A stretch of DNA of 64,000 nucleotides, from the NCBI GenBank assembly GCA_033239125.1, contig BSWB01000001.1:112090916-112154915 (forward strand), read 5' to 3'. Shown one piece after another: positions 9,896 through 19,724 of this stretch (positions within the stretch are counted from its first letter, which is position 1; each line of letters begins with the position of its first letter). The notes under the pieces are model-generated. The model was not told the DNA's origin, did no database searches, and worked only from the letters and a program-made list of their open reading frames with translations. Source of the DNA: Fagopyrum homotropicum. Taxonomy: Eukaryota; Streptophyta; Magnoliopsida; Caryophyllales; Polygonaceae. Position numbers and translations under genes: made by a program.

Positions 9896-12583
9896 TCAAA
9901 TGTGATGGGAGGTGCCCTCACCCCATACTTCACCTCCATCGTGGGGTGAAGTAAGTAAATCCATCAAGCGCTCCAACAAGTGTAAGTGCTCATCAGGGAA
10001 TGAATCGTCTATGGGTGGGTCATCCGTCTCGCGGGAAGATTCCGGTAGCCGGCTGAGGTGATCCGCAATGGAGTTCTCGGATCCCTTCTTATCGCGGATC
10101 TCTAGGTCAAACTCTTGAAGCAAGAGAATCCATCGAATAAGGCGTGGCTTGGCATCTTTCTTAGCCAAAAAGTAACGAATGGCTGCATGGTCGGTGTAGA
10201 CAATGACTTTCGCCCCCACTAGATAGGAACAAAACTTCTCGAAAGCATATACAACCGCCAATAACTCCTTCTCGGTGGTAGCGTAGTTGCATTGTGCTTC
10301 ATCTAGCGTCTTGCTAGCATAATAAATGGCGGTGGTCCGTCCATCTTTCTTCTGTCCAAGCACCGCTCCTACGGCTACATCACTAGCGTCACACATGACC
10401 TCAAAGGGCAAGGTCCAATCAGGAGGTTGGATAATGGGAGCGGAGATCAACGCTTCCTTAATCCTGTAAAAAGCATCAAGACACTCCTGCGAAAACTCAA
10501 AAACAACATCTTTATTCAAAAGGTTAGTTAGAGGTTTAGAAATCTTAGAGAAGTCTTTGATGAATCTCTTGTAGACACCTACATGCCCGAGAAAACTTCT
10601 CACACCTTTAACAGAACAAGGAGGGGGGAGTTTCTCAATAGTCTCAATCTTAGCTCGATCGACCTCAATACCTCGATTAGAAACGAGGTGTCCTAGTACA
10701 ATGCCTTCATTAACCATAAAATGACACTTTTCCCAATTTAGAACAAGGTTAGTGTCTTCACATCTTTTAAGCACTAGAGAAAGGTTAGATAGGCAATCAT
10801 CAAAAGAGGAGCCATATACAGAAAAATCATCCATGAATACCTCCATGATCTCCTCTATGTATTCGGAGAAGATAGCCATCATGCATCGCTGGAAGGTAGC
10901 GGGTGCATTGCACAATCCAAATGGCATCCTCCGATAGGCAAACGTCCCCCAAGGACAAGTAAAAGTGGTCTTCTCGTGATCATCCGGATGGATAGGAATC
11001 TGGAAGAATCCACTATAGCCATCCAAGTAGCAAAAGTGTGAATGCTGGTCCAACCGTTTGAGCATTTGATCGATGAAGGGAAGCGGAAAATGATCTTTCT
11101 GAGTCGCCGTGTTCAGCTTCCTGTAGTCGATGCAAACCCTCCAGCCCGTAACGGTCCTAGTTGGGATCAACTCGTTGTTCTTATTCGTCACAACGGTCAT
11201 CCCTCCTTTCTTCGGAACGACATGCACCGGGCTAACCCACTTGCTGTCCGAGATAGGATAAATAATACCTGCATCCAACAACTTAAGAACTTCCTTCTTC
11301 ACAATCTCTTTCATGATCGGATTTAACCGTCTTTGAGGTTCCCGTGAAGTCTTATGATTATCTTCCATTAGAATTCTATGCATGCAGAAAGAAGGCTTAA
11401 TGCCAATAAGATCGTCCGTAGTGTAACCTATATCTTTTCGATGCTTTCTCAGGACATGCATTAACTTAGACAATTCAGATTCGGAAAGGGAAGCACTAAC
11501 AATAACGGGATAAGTGGAATCCGGCCCAAGAAAGACATACCTCAAATGACTAGGGAGTTGTTTAAGCTCCACAACTGGGGGTGTCTTCTGAGGGGGATCC
11601 TTGCTTCCTCCTTCCGGTCGAGTGGATTCAGAAACTGGACTTTCGGAAGTCTCAGTTGACATAATCTTGCCATCGACCTCGGTCGAGGTGCAGAGGCGTT
11701 GACCGAGATGTTCTTCAGTCGCCTCGCTCAGTCCAGAAAGTGCCTCGGTCGAGGTACTGCAACAGGAACCGAAACTGGAGATCTTCGTCTCCTGGGTTAG
11801 CTTCTCAGTTTTAGCTCCTGGATCCTCTTCCAGTGCCTTTAAGCTCCGTATATCTGCATCACAAGAAGCATCTATACCTTCCTCCATTAAACTGAAGCTA
11901 ATAACTCTTTCGAGTGGATCGTTAATAAGGATAGAGCTCAACAATTCTCTTGATTCTTCTTCATCGTAAATGTTGAAGATATCATCAGTTAGTTGCTCCC
12001 CTTTCATGGCTGCAAGTAGTGCGAACTCCACCTCATCGCCACCAACGTTGAATTTCAACTTGGCGTTCTTGCAATCCACGTTGCAACCCGAAGTTGATAG
12101 AAATGGCCTCCCGAGAATAATAGGAACAGGATAATCTGCGGGAATGTCAAGTACGACAAAATCTATAGGTAGATAGAAGTTACCTAACTTGACCGGAACG
12201 TCCTCCAAGATGCCCACGGGATGGGTGATGGAGCGATCCGCCATATAAAGTCGAATCTTGACCGGCTTGGGCTCTCCAAGTCCGATCTTCGTACATAGCT
12301 CCAGCGGAATGATGCTCACGCTGGCTCCTAGATCACAAAGGGCTTCACAAGTGACATCTCCAACTTGAATGGGGATGCAAAATGAGCCGGGATCTCTCAA
12401 CTTAGGAGGCATCTTCTCTTTCATGATTTGTATGAGCTCCGAAGATTTAGATGTCATCCTAACTTCACCAACATCCTCCAGCTTCCTCTTCCTTGATAAG
12501 ATTTCTTTTAGGAACTTCCCATAGGCGGGCATACCTAAAATAGCATCAAGGAAAGGAATATTAATATGTAGCTTATTCATCAA
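9896..12583 (-). pseudogene. pol: B1 pol: protease, RT and RNase H; integrase deleted
   Basis: This 895-codon uninterrupted frame begins inside the gag-pol polyprotein (MNKLHINIPFLDA), in the same frame as gag. The protease has DLGASVSIIPLELC. RT has RVCIDYRKLN, MPFGLCNAPATFQ and the catalytic VFMDDFSVYG. RNase H has MCDASDVAVGAVLG, and the frame reaches DHLSRLP. About 40 residues later it ends SPHDGGEVWGEGTSHHI and stops at TGA 9896-9898, which aligns with the native integrase stop of B2 (38731-38733). Thus about 430 integrase codons are missing in frame, replaced by about 50 bases of filler containing a small inverted repeat (CACCCCA/TGGGGTG). The enzyme domains look intact, but B1 could not integrate without integrase supplied in trans. 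Confidence 0.93.
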
Positions 12584-14413
12584 GTCAAGGAACTTACCAA
12601 AGTGCTTGTCTAGATGTGCTCTGGCTCTGGACTGAGGGAATGGAAGTGGTGGTTTGTATGCAGGAGGTGGAATATAAGTTTCAGTCGTCCCTCCTGCTTT
12701 CTATTGCTCCGCCTCAGTTGGCATCTCGGTCGAGGTGTTCTTCGACTGGATCTGGACCGAGGTGGTCTGCGGCGAACGAGGTACTGGATCTGCAGTTTTA
12801 AGTCCACTCCTCGTCGTTATGGTCATGCACTGGCCCTTAGGGTTGCTTTCCGTCTTTGCTGGAAGCTTCCCTGGATCTCTTGGCGCTTCATTCGCCCTAC
12901 TAGCAAGTTGTTGTTCGAAGGACTTTTGGGCCCTCGAAAATGAAGTCATAGAATTCTCCATAGCGCTAAGCTTGATCAAGATAGCCTCCAGAACTGCGTC
13001 TTTCTTTTCCGGCTGAGACGAACTTGATCCTTGCCCTTGGCTCTTTAATGGAGTAGAAGAAGAAGAAGAAGGAGAAGAGAGGAAAGGGTTAGAGGAATTA
13101 TTAGAGTTGGAGTTAGAATAATTGTTACCAGGATTCTGGTTGTTTTGATTGTTCGTCCTCCAATTGTTGCTATTCGATCCTCTATTGTTGTTGTAGTTGT
13201 TGTTTCGAGAACCGTTGTTATGATATCCATTGTTGTTGTTCCTTTGTCCTTGCTCTTCCTTCTTGGTTTGAGCAACCAAGAGTTCCTTCAATTGCTTCAC
13301 GTCATTCTTCAAAGACGTGAGTTGATTGTTGTTGGATTGAGTCTCTTGAAAGTTGACTCTTTTAACTTCACCTTCAGCTCCTTGGTGGGTGTACTTCTCC
13401 ATATGCAAGGCTTGCTTCTCAATGAAATCCCAAGCCTCGTCAATCGCCATGTCCATGAAGGTACCGGCGGAGAGTAGTTGGAGATTGAACTGGGTGTTTC
13501 CGTCCAGTCCTTTGAAGTAGATCTCCAACAACTCGATCTTTGGAATCCCATGATGTGGGCAATCCAAAAGGATGTCCTTGAACCGTTCCCATGACTTGGA
13601 CAAGCTCTCCTTGTCCTTCATAATGAAAGCATTGATCTTCCCTCTCATTTCAGCGGTCTTTGAGGGGGGAAAGAATTTGGTCAAGAATTCCGTAATCATC
13701 TCCTCCCATGTGCTAATTTTTCCTGGAGGAAGAGATTGATACCAAGTAAGAGCTCTATCTTTTAAAGAAAAGTAAAACGGTCTTAGCTTGTAATTGTTAT
13801 TTTCAATTCTGGAAGGTCGCAAGGTTTCCATCAAGATCTCGTTGTTTTGAAGATGTTGATGTGGCGACTCCTTCTCTAGCCCTCCGAATTGGCATTGGCG
13901 AATCATGGATAGAACATGCGGTCAAAGTTCGTAGTCATGGTCCGCTGGATCTCCTAGGTTCACTCCTGGATGCCTCAGTTGTTGATTAGGGTCCATCCTT
14001 TGACCTAGGGTTTGTGGGATTCCTGCAAGAAGAACATCTCGGACTGGTCTCCGAGGTGGAAGTACATCGGCCGGGGCGTCAGGTACTGGAACCTGCCTCG
14101 GTCGAGGGTCAGCTACTGGATCCTGCATCGGTCGAGGATCAACAGGGGGATCTTCCCTCGGTCGAAGTAGAATCTGGTCTCGTATGACTGCTATCTCTGC
14201 TTCGATTGCTGCAGTCCTGGTGCGATTCTCTTCTTTCTCTTGCCTTAGTTCTTCTTTGCTGAGACGTAGCAGCTCTAGCGTCTCTTTCAATTCGGCCGCA
14301 AGATCATTGTCGTCTTGTTGGGCCATCTTCGCTTCTCTTAAGCGTCGCTTGTATGTCTTTTCTGGTTCAGGATAGTAAGGAACGATTTCCTTCCCAGTGC
14401 GGGTTCTTCGCAT
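12584..14413 (-). pseudogene. gag: B1 gag with Asn-rich tail, two nonsense codons
   Basis: The start ATG 14413 (MRRTRTGKEIVPY) is conserved with B2; an in-frame ATG lies upstream at 14446. An acidic, probably coiled-coil segment (LAAELKETLELLRLSKEEL) comes first. A linker with repeated RPR coded by CCTCGGTCGAGG motifs follows, then the capsid domain (LKDRALTWYQSLPPGKIS, TEFLTKFFPPSKT, CPHHGIPKIELLEIYFKGL). An Asn/Gly/Ser-rich tail stands where family A has a zinc knuckle. A TGA at 13922-13924 replaces CGA and a TAG at 12701-12703 replaces CAG; B2 keeps the sense codons. Gag, PR and RT share one frame, so no ribosomal frameshift is needed. Confidence 0.9.
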
Positions 14414-14515
14414 ATACCTAAGAAAGAACCTGCAAAAGTCAGTCAAGTAGAGTGGTTAGATGACACGGGGGCAAGTGCCCCAAGAGCAAACCGTACCGGC
14501 TCGGTCTAGACCAAG

Positions 14516-14533
14516 TCCCCGGCAACGGCGCCA
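14516..14533 (-). other. Primer binding site, tRNA-Asp(GUC) (B1)
   Basis: In sense the site reads TGGCGCCGTTGCCGGGGA, a perfect 18-nt match to the 3' end of plant tRNA-Asp(GUC). It begins 6 bases inside the 5' LTR boundary at 14540. Confidence 0.95.
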
Positions 14534-14539
14534 AAAACT

Positions 14540-16291
14540 TGTTCGCTCCAAACGGTGTGTGCAAGCTTTAAATTTATAACCCTAGACTTAAGCTTAAAAC
14601 AAGGATGCGAACCCGCAGTGTACGGGTCAATCGTAGTAAAAAACAAGAAATTCCAGGGGTCGATCACAGGGACTCGGTGAAACAAAGTCAATAACGGTAA
14701 GCTGCGTGAATACTAACCACAAGAGCAATTAACACAATCAAAGATGAATAAGAAGTCAATAAAGCAAACATGCAATTCTAGGGATTAAAGCATCTAGTTG
14801 TGGTTCCAACTCAAGATCTAAAGATAAGCGGACAAAGCTGAGATTTTTGCAAGGGGAAGGTGTTACTAAAGTGAAGTAGATCACCGGGTAAGTCTCACTA
14901 CTCACTAATCCAAAACCGTAACTCCTATTACCGGGTAAGTCTCAAGGAATCAAGATAAAGAACTATAACCTCAAACTAACACACCATCTAAGGGGATAGA
15001 ATCAACCTTTAACGGGTAAGTCTCAGGCTAACTCACAAAGATGGGATGGAAGCACACTCAAACCCCAATAAAGGATAAACCTTTATTACCTACACTAATG
15101 ATCATTGGTACACAAACTAAGGAATTACCGGGTAAGTCTCATCCTAAGCTTGCTTTGAACCAGGGAAGGTAAAATAAGAATAGGATTTGGCAAACTCTAA
15201 CACTTAACTCTCAGTTTAGGATCAGATAAGTCACCTCGGTCAGACGAATCCCACCCCGGCCTAGATGTTCATCGACTGAACGAGATGCTTAGGGTTAAGG
15301 TTAAAGACTCAAACTTTCAGGGTCCTACTGGAATCTAAGATTATTCTATCATTGTTTTTCCCACAACCTTCAGCCAATCACCCTAGAATCGCACAAGGAA
15401 ACTAGCCACTCATCATCATTATGAAAGTATTAATCAAATATATGGGAAGAAGGTGAATATTTGAACAAGAAGAATTTAATGAAAAAGACTTCAATAACTG
15501 AATCAAATATCACAACAAAAGCGTTCCTTGGATAGCAATCCAACAAGACAAGACAACAAGGAAGGGGAATTGAAGACAATCTTACAAAATCCTTCAAAAA
15601 GCTATAAAAAGCTATGATCTTCAATCTTCCATCAACCTTCAATAAGGTTCTTCAAAACTCCCAACTGGAGTATGGCTGCTGCGTGCTATAAACCCTGATC
15701 GACGGTATAGCATGATGCTAGATTTGTGGAAATCCAACCCTTTTTATAGGAAAATAACCCTCCAAAGATAATATATCTTAGAAAGATATTTTCCCATAAA
15801 TATAGGTAAAATATAGATCTTCTTCCTTCCAGGAGCCTAGCCCAAAAATATAAGATCACCTTCCAAAGATAAAAGATCTCATCCAAGAATAAAATATTCT
15901 CGCCGCGTCCTAGGTGTTCGCCTCGGTCGAGTCGGCGTCTCTGGATCACCTCGGTCGAGATGAATCTCTGGTCAACCGAGGTGAGTCATAACTGAATGTG
16001 AAATCTCTCAAAACTGGTCCAAAGTGAATCCCAAATCCATGGCCATGCTTCCTGGATGGTTCCTTATGTTCCTCAATGTAGCTCCAAATGACTCATGACT
16101 CCTTTTGCTCCTTTTTGATGCAAAACGTGCCATTTTACCTGCAATTACAGCAAAACTAGGTGTAGACCTCGATTCCCGCAAAGGTAGATGAAATGGTAAT
16201 ATAATCACATATTATACATGCTAACATGCAGATTATTGAAGATAAAATGTCCAAACAAACCCCAAAATATAGACTATAATTCATGCTATCA
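14540..16291 (-). repeat. 5' LTR of B1 (family B)
   Basis: It is 1752 bp, the same length as the 3' LTR, and almost identical to it. TATA at 15740-15748 (minus strand). It ends next to the ACTAT duplication at 16292-16296. Confidence 0.95.
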
Positions 16292-16296
16292 ACTAT

Positions 16297-17475
16297 GGTG
16301 GAAAATCAACACGGAGAGATCGTCCCAAGCAAAACACAAACCGGATGGAGAGTTTGCATTGACTACCGCAAGCTCAATAAGGTAACACGAAAAGACCATT
16401 TTCCATTACCTTTTATTGATCAAATATTGGAACGTCTTGCAGGTCATCAATACTACTGTTTTCTGGATGGCTATTCGGGCTATTTCCAAATAGCCATCGC
16501 ACCAGAAGATCAAGAGAAGACAACGTTCACTTGCCCATTTGGCACTTTTGCATATCGCAGAATGCCATTTGGACTTTGCAACGCACCAGACACTTTCCAA
16601 CGGTGCATGATAAGTATTTTCTCCGAATACATAGAAAATTTCATTGAAGTCTTCATGGATGATTTTGCCGTCCATGGAGAAGTTTTGACGTATGTTTAGG
16701 ACATTTAAAACTTGTTCTTGAAAAATGTGTTGAAACCAATTTAGTTCTTAATTTGGAAAAATGTCATTTCATGGTCGAACAAGGAATCGTGCTAGGACAT
16801 GTAATATCCTCAAAAGGGATAGAGGTAGATAAGGCAAAAGTTGATGTCATTCAAAATTTACTTTATCCTACTAATGTTCGGGAAATCGGATCTTTTCTTG
16901 GTCATGCAGGTTTCTACCGACGGTTCATCAAAGATTTTTCAAAGATCTCAGCACCCCTGTGTGAATTGCTCAAGAACGATGTCACCTTCATAGTGGATGA
17001 GGATTGCAAGAAGGCTTTCAACACTTTGAACGCATGTCTCACCACCGCACCAATCATCCGTTCTCCGGATTGGGAGAAACCTTTTGAAATCATGTGTGAC
17101 GCCAGTGACTACACCGTCGGCGCTGTCTTAGGACAAAAAGACGGACGGGCCTCCCATGTGATCCATTATGCGTCTATGACACTCAATGGAGCACAAAGGA
17201 ATTACTCTACCACCGAGAAGGAGATGTTAGCGGTGGTTTTTGCCCTTGAGAAATTCCGGTAATACCTACTTGGGGTAAAGGTGATTATCTTCACTAACCA
17301 TGTAGCTCTTAGGTACCTCATGGCAAAGAAGGAGGCAAAGCCACGATTGATCCGTTGGGTGCTTCTTCTAAGCGAGTTTAACCTAGAAATAAGGGTCAAG
17401 AAGGGAGTTGAGAACCTGGTGGCCGATCACTTGAGCAGACTAGTCCAAGAGGAGGACGATATAGAAAAAAGATAG
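16297..17475 (+). pseudogene. pol: A1 pol part 2: RT and RNase H
   Basis: Reading resumes directly after B1 and its duplication with MVENQHGEIVPSKTQ and WRVCIDYRKLNKVTRKDHF. RT includes MPFGLCNAPDTFQ and VFMDDFAVHG. A 1-bp deletion near 16680 (GGAGAAGTTTT where A2 has GGAGACAGTTTT) shifts the frame. It continues with MEKCHFMVEQGIVLGHV and RNase H (MCDASDYTVGAVLG, EKEMLAVVFALEKF). A TAA at 17260-17262 and a TAG at 17473-17475 break it; the same frame runs on past both. Confidence 0.9.
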
Positions 17476-18928
17476 ATAGCCGGAAGCTTTCCAGACCATA
17501 CATTCTATACAACTCTCTGTTGTATAACCGCCCCCGCGCCTCACACCAGCCGCCCCTGCGGCCAGCCGCCCTTGCGGCTCAGTCTAGGCGCCCCTGCGGA
17601 ATTGTCGACAGAGGTTTGTCTTAAGCTTCAATCTTTTAAGCCTTGGTTTGCTGACATTGTGAATTTCATTGTCAGGAAGGAGTATCCTCCAAACTTCATC
17701 AAGGCACAACGAGAGAAGGTAAAAGATGAAGCTAGACACTACGTTTGGGACGATCCTTACCTTTGGAAGCATTGTAGTGACCAAGTGATCCGGCGTTGCA
17801 TTCCGGACAGTGAGGTACAATCCGTCCTAACTTTCTAAAGCATGTGGGGGGCACTTTTGGGCAAACAAAACTGCAAGAAAAGTTTTGGATGCCGGTTTCT
17901 TTTGGCCACACATTTTTCGAGACGCCTTTGCATTTTGTAAAGTGTGCATAAATGCCAAAGGGTACAAAATCTTTCAAGGAGACATGAAATGCCCCAATCC
18001 TCTCTTATATTTTGTGAAATATTTGATGTTTGGGGAATTGATTTCATGGGGCCGTTTCCTACTTCATTCGGGAACACATATATTTTGCTTGCGGTGGACT
18101 GTTTCCAAGTGGGTGGAAGCAAAGGCCACCAACACTGATGATTCAAACGTAGTTGCAGCTTTTCTGAAGGAAAATATCTTCGCAAGATTTGGAATCCCAA
18201 AAGCCTTAATTAGTGATAGGAGGACCCATTTTTGCAACAAGACGATCACGGTTCTCCTTTAGAAGTACCATGTTCACCAAAGAGTATCAACAACTTATCA
18301 TCCACAAACAAACGGCCAAGCTGAGGTGTCCAACTGGGAAATAAAGACCATCCTTGAAAAGACGGTTTCTCCCTGGCGGAAGGATTGGAGTGCAAGGCGA
18401 AATGACGCCCTATGGGCATATCGGACAACCTACAAAATTCCTATCGGGATGTCCCCTTTTAGGCTCGTGTTTGGGAAAGCTTGCCACCTACCGGTGGAGT
18501 TAGAGCACAAAGCTTGGTGGGCGGTAAAGAAGTGCAACATGAACATAGAGGAAGTGGGAGAATTCCGGAAGCTCCAATTACAAGAGTTGGAGGAACTGCG
18601 GCTAGATGCATATGACCATGCTACCATATACAAAGAAAACACCAAAGCATGGCATGACCGGAACATTCTCCGGAAGGACTTCAAGGTAGGTAACAAGGTA
18701 CTATTTTTTCAATCCCGTTTGAAACTCTTTGCAGGAAAGTTGCGTTCAAGATGGACAGGGCCGTTCATAATAGCCAAAGTATAACCTCACGGGGCTGTGC
18801 ATCTCTATGATCCCCAAACGCACTAGGTGTTTAAGGTGAACGGACAAAGGCTAAAGCTCTATCTTGAAGGAGTCAAGAATGATCCGATTGACTAGATGGT
18901 GCTGGAGGAAGCACAGTCAGAGAAGTAG
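17476..18928 (+). pseudogene. pol: A1 pol part 3: integrase, heavily decayed
   Basis: The linker after RNase H is encoded by CGCCCCTGCGG repeats (17528-17600). The integrase zinc finger is damaged by about 9 lost bases near 17837, which remove the histidine of the HHCC site still seen in A2 (FYHYEACGGHFG). The DDE core is spread over several frames: GIDFMGPFP in one frame, LISDRRTHFCN in another. The C-terminal part reads NDALWAYRTTYKIPIGMSPFRL and RSRWTGPFIIAKV, the GPY/F module. Further nonsense codons precede the probable native stop TAG at 18926-18928. Confidence 0.85.
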
Positions 18929-18934
18929 AGATCC

Positions 18935-18985
18935 TACGTCGAGCCAACGACGTAAAACAAAGGCGCTTCTCGGGAGGCAACCCGA
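18935..18985 (+). promoter_or_regulatory. Tandem post-pol hairpins (A1)
   Basis: TACGTCG-AGCCAA-CGACGTA (18935-18954) is followed by TCGGG-AGGCAA-CCCGA (18970-18985), starting 6 bases after the pol stop. The same pair occurs in A2 (right arm of the first mutated), A3, B1, B2 and C1. Confidence 0.7.
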
Positions 18986-19724
18986 AGGAATAAGAAGATG
19001 AGCTGGGCCTGCGGTGACACTCATGGTGAGCGCCGCCCCTGGCGCTGGGCCTGTGCCTGCAACACGCCTGTCACCGCACCCGCGGTGACATCCTTACGCC
19101 CTTGCGGCGGCCATCCCTGACACGAATTCCCAGCGCCGGGGCGGCGCTGGGCCTGCGTGCCCCTCTCCCTTGTCGCCGCCCCAGCGGCGACACTCTCCCG
19201 CCCCTGCGGGTTTACTCAGAAAAGAAAAAAATAGAGGATCTCGAAAAGCGCCTACACCTACCACGCACCACCCAGCAACCTTCTTCACCAAACACAAACC
19301 CTCCAAACCCCTCTCCTTCAGAAACACTCTCACGCACCTGCGCCCTCTGCCCACCAACAATTTCGCCGACGCCCCTACGCCGCCTCCGACAACCAGCCAC
19401 CAGTCGATACGCGCCTGCGCCACCCTCTCCTACTGCCCGCTTACGCTCTCACAGCCCTACGGCCTTCCTCCTCAACCACTTCACACATTCCACTCCGGCT
19501 ACACTACCGGCGAGACTACACCACCAAGGACGTCACCGAAGCAACCTCAGCAACACCCTGTCCATCGCTCCCCAGAAATTCCCTCTGCACTTCTCGCTCA
19601 CCTGCGGCTGCAAGCATCCGCCCCTGCGCCTGTACAACCGCCCCTGCGGAAATCACACCAGAGAGGTCGTTTTCTTTTCCTCATTTCGACATTTGCTAAT
19701 CCTTTGCTTCAATTACTTTCAAGA
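18986..19724 (+). other. A1 leader between pol and ORF2, GC-motif rich
   Basis: The stretch is full of CGCCCCTGCGG and CACCGCxxCxGCGGTG variants. An open frame extends about 185 codons upstream of the ORF2 ATG, but it is Pro/Thr/Arg-rich, is not conserved as protein in A2 or A3, and is best explained by base composition. Confidence 0.6.

Larger units (their letters stand above)
4476..16291 (-). mobile_element. Element B1: Athila-type retrotransposon lacking integrase
   Basis: B1 is complete from LTR to LTR on the minus strand. The 5' LTR is 14540-16291 and the 3' LTR 4476-6227. A 5-bp duplication, ACTAT, flanks it at 4471-4475 and 16292-16296, and removing B1 plus one copy restores A1 RT. 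The two LTRs are both 1752 bp and differ at about 17 positions by eye count, roughly 1%, so this is a fairly recent insertion. It carries gag, PR, RT, RNase H and ORF2, but the integrase is missing by an in-frame deletion. Confidence 0.96.

Noticed and set aside
12584..12710. Programmed gag-pol frameshift or intentional stop readthrough in B1
   Set aside because: Gag and pol share one frame and B2 has CAG at the stop position, so the TAG at 12701 is a private mutation.
12614..13477. Plus-strand open frames opposite B1 gag
   Set aside because: They are antisense shadows of the Asn-rich gag tract; the minus strand carries recognised gag sequence.
19102..19724. Long open frames upstream of A1 ORF2, on both strands
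   Set aside because: They are Pro/Ser/Thr/Arg-rich products of the C-rich repeat region, overlap each other in several frames, and are not conserved as protein in A2 or A3.
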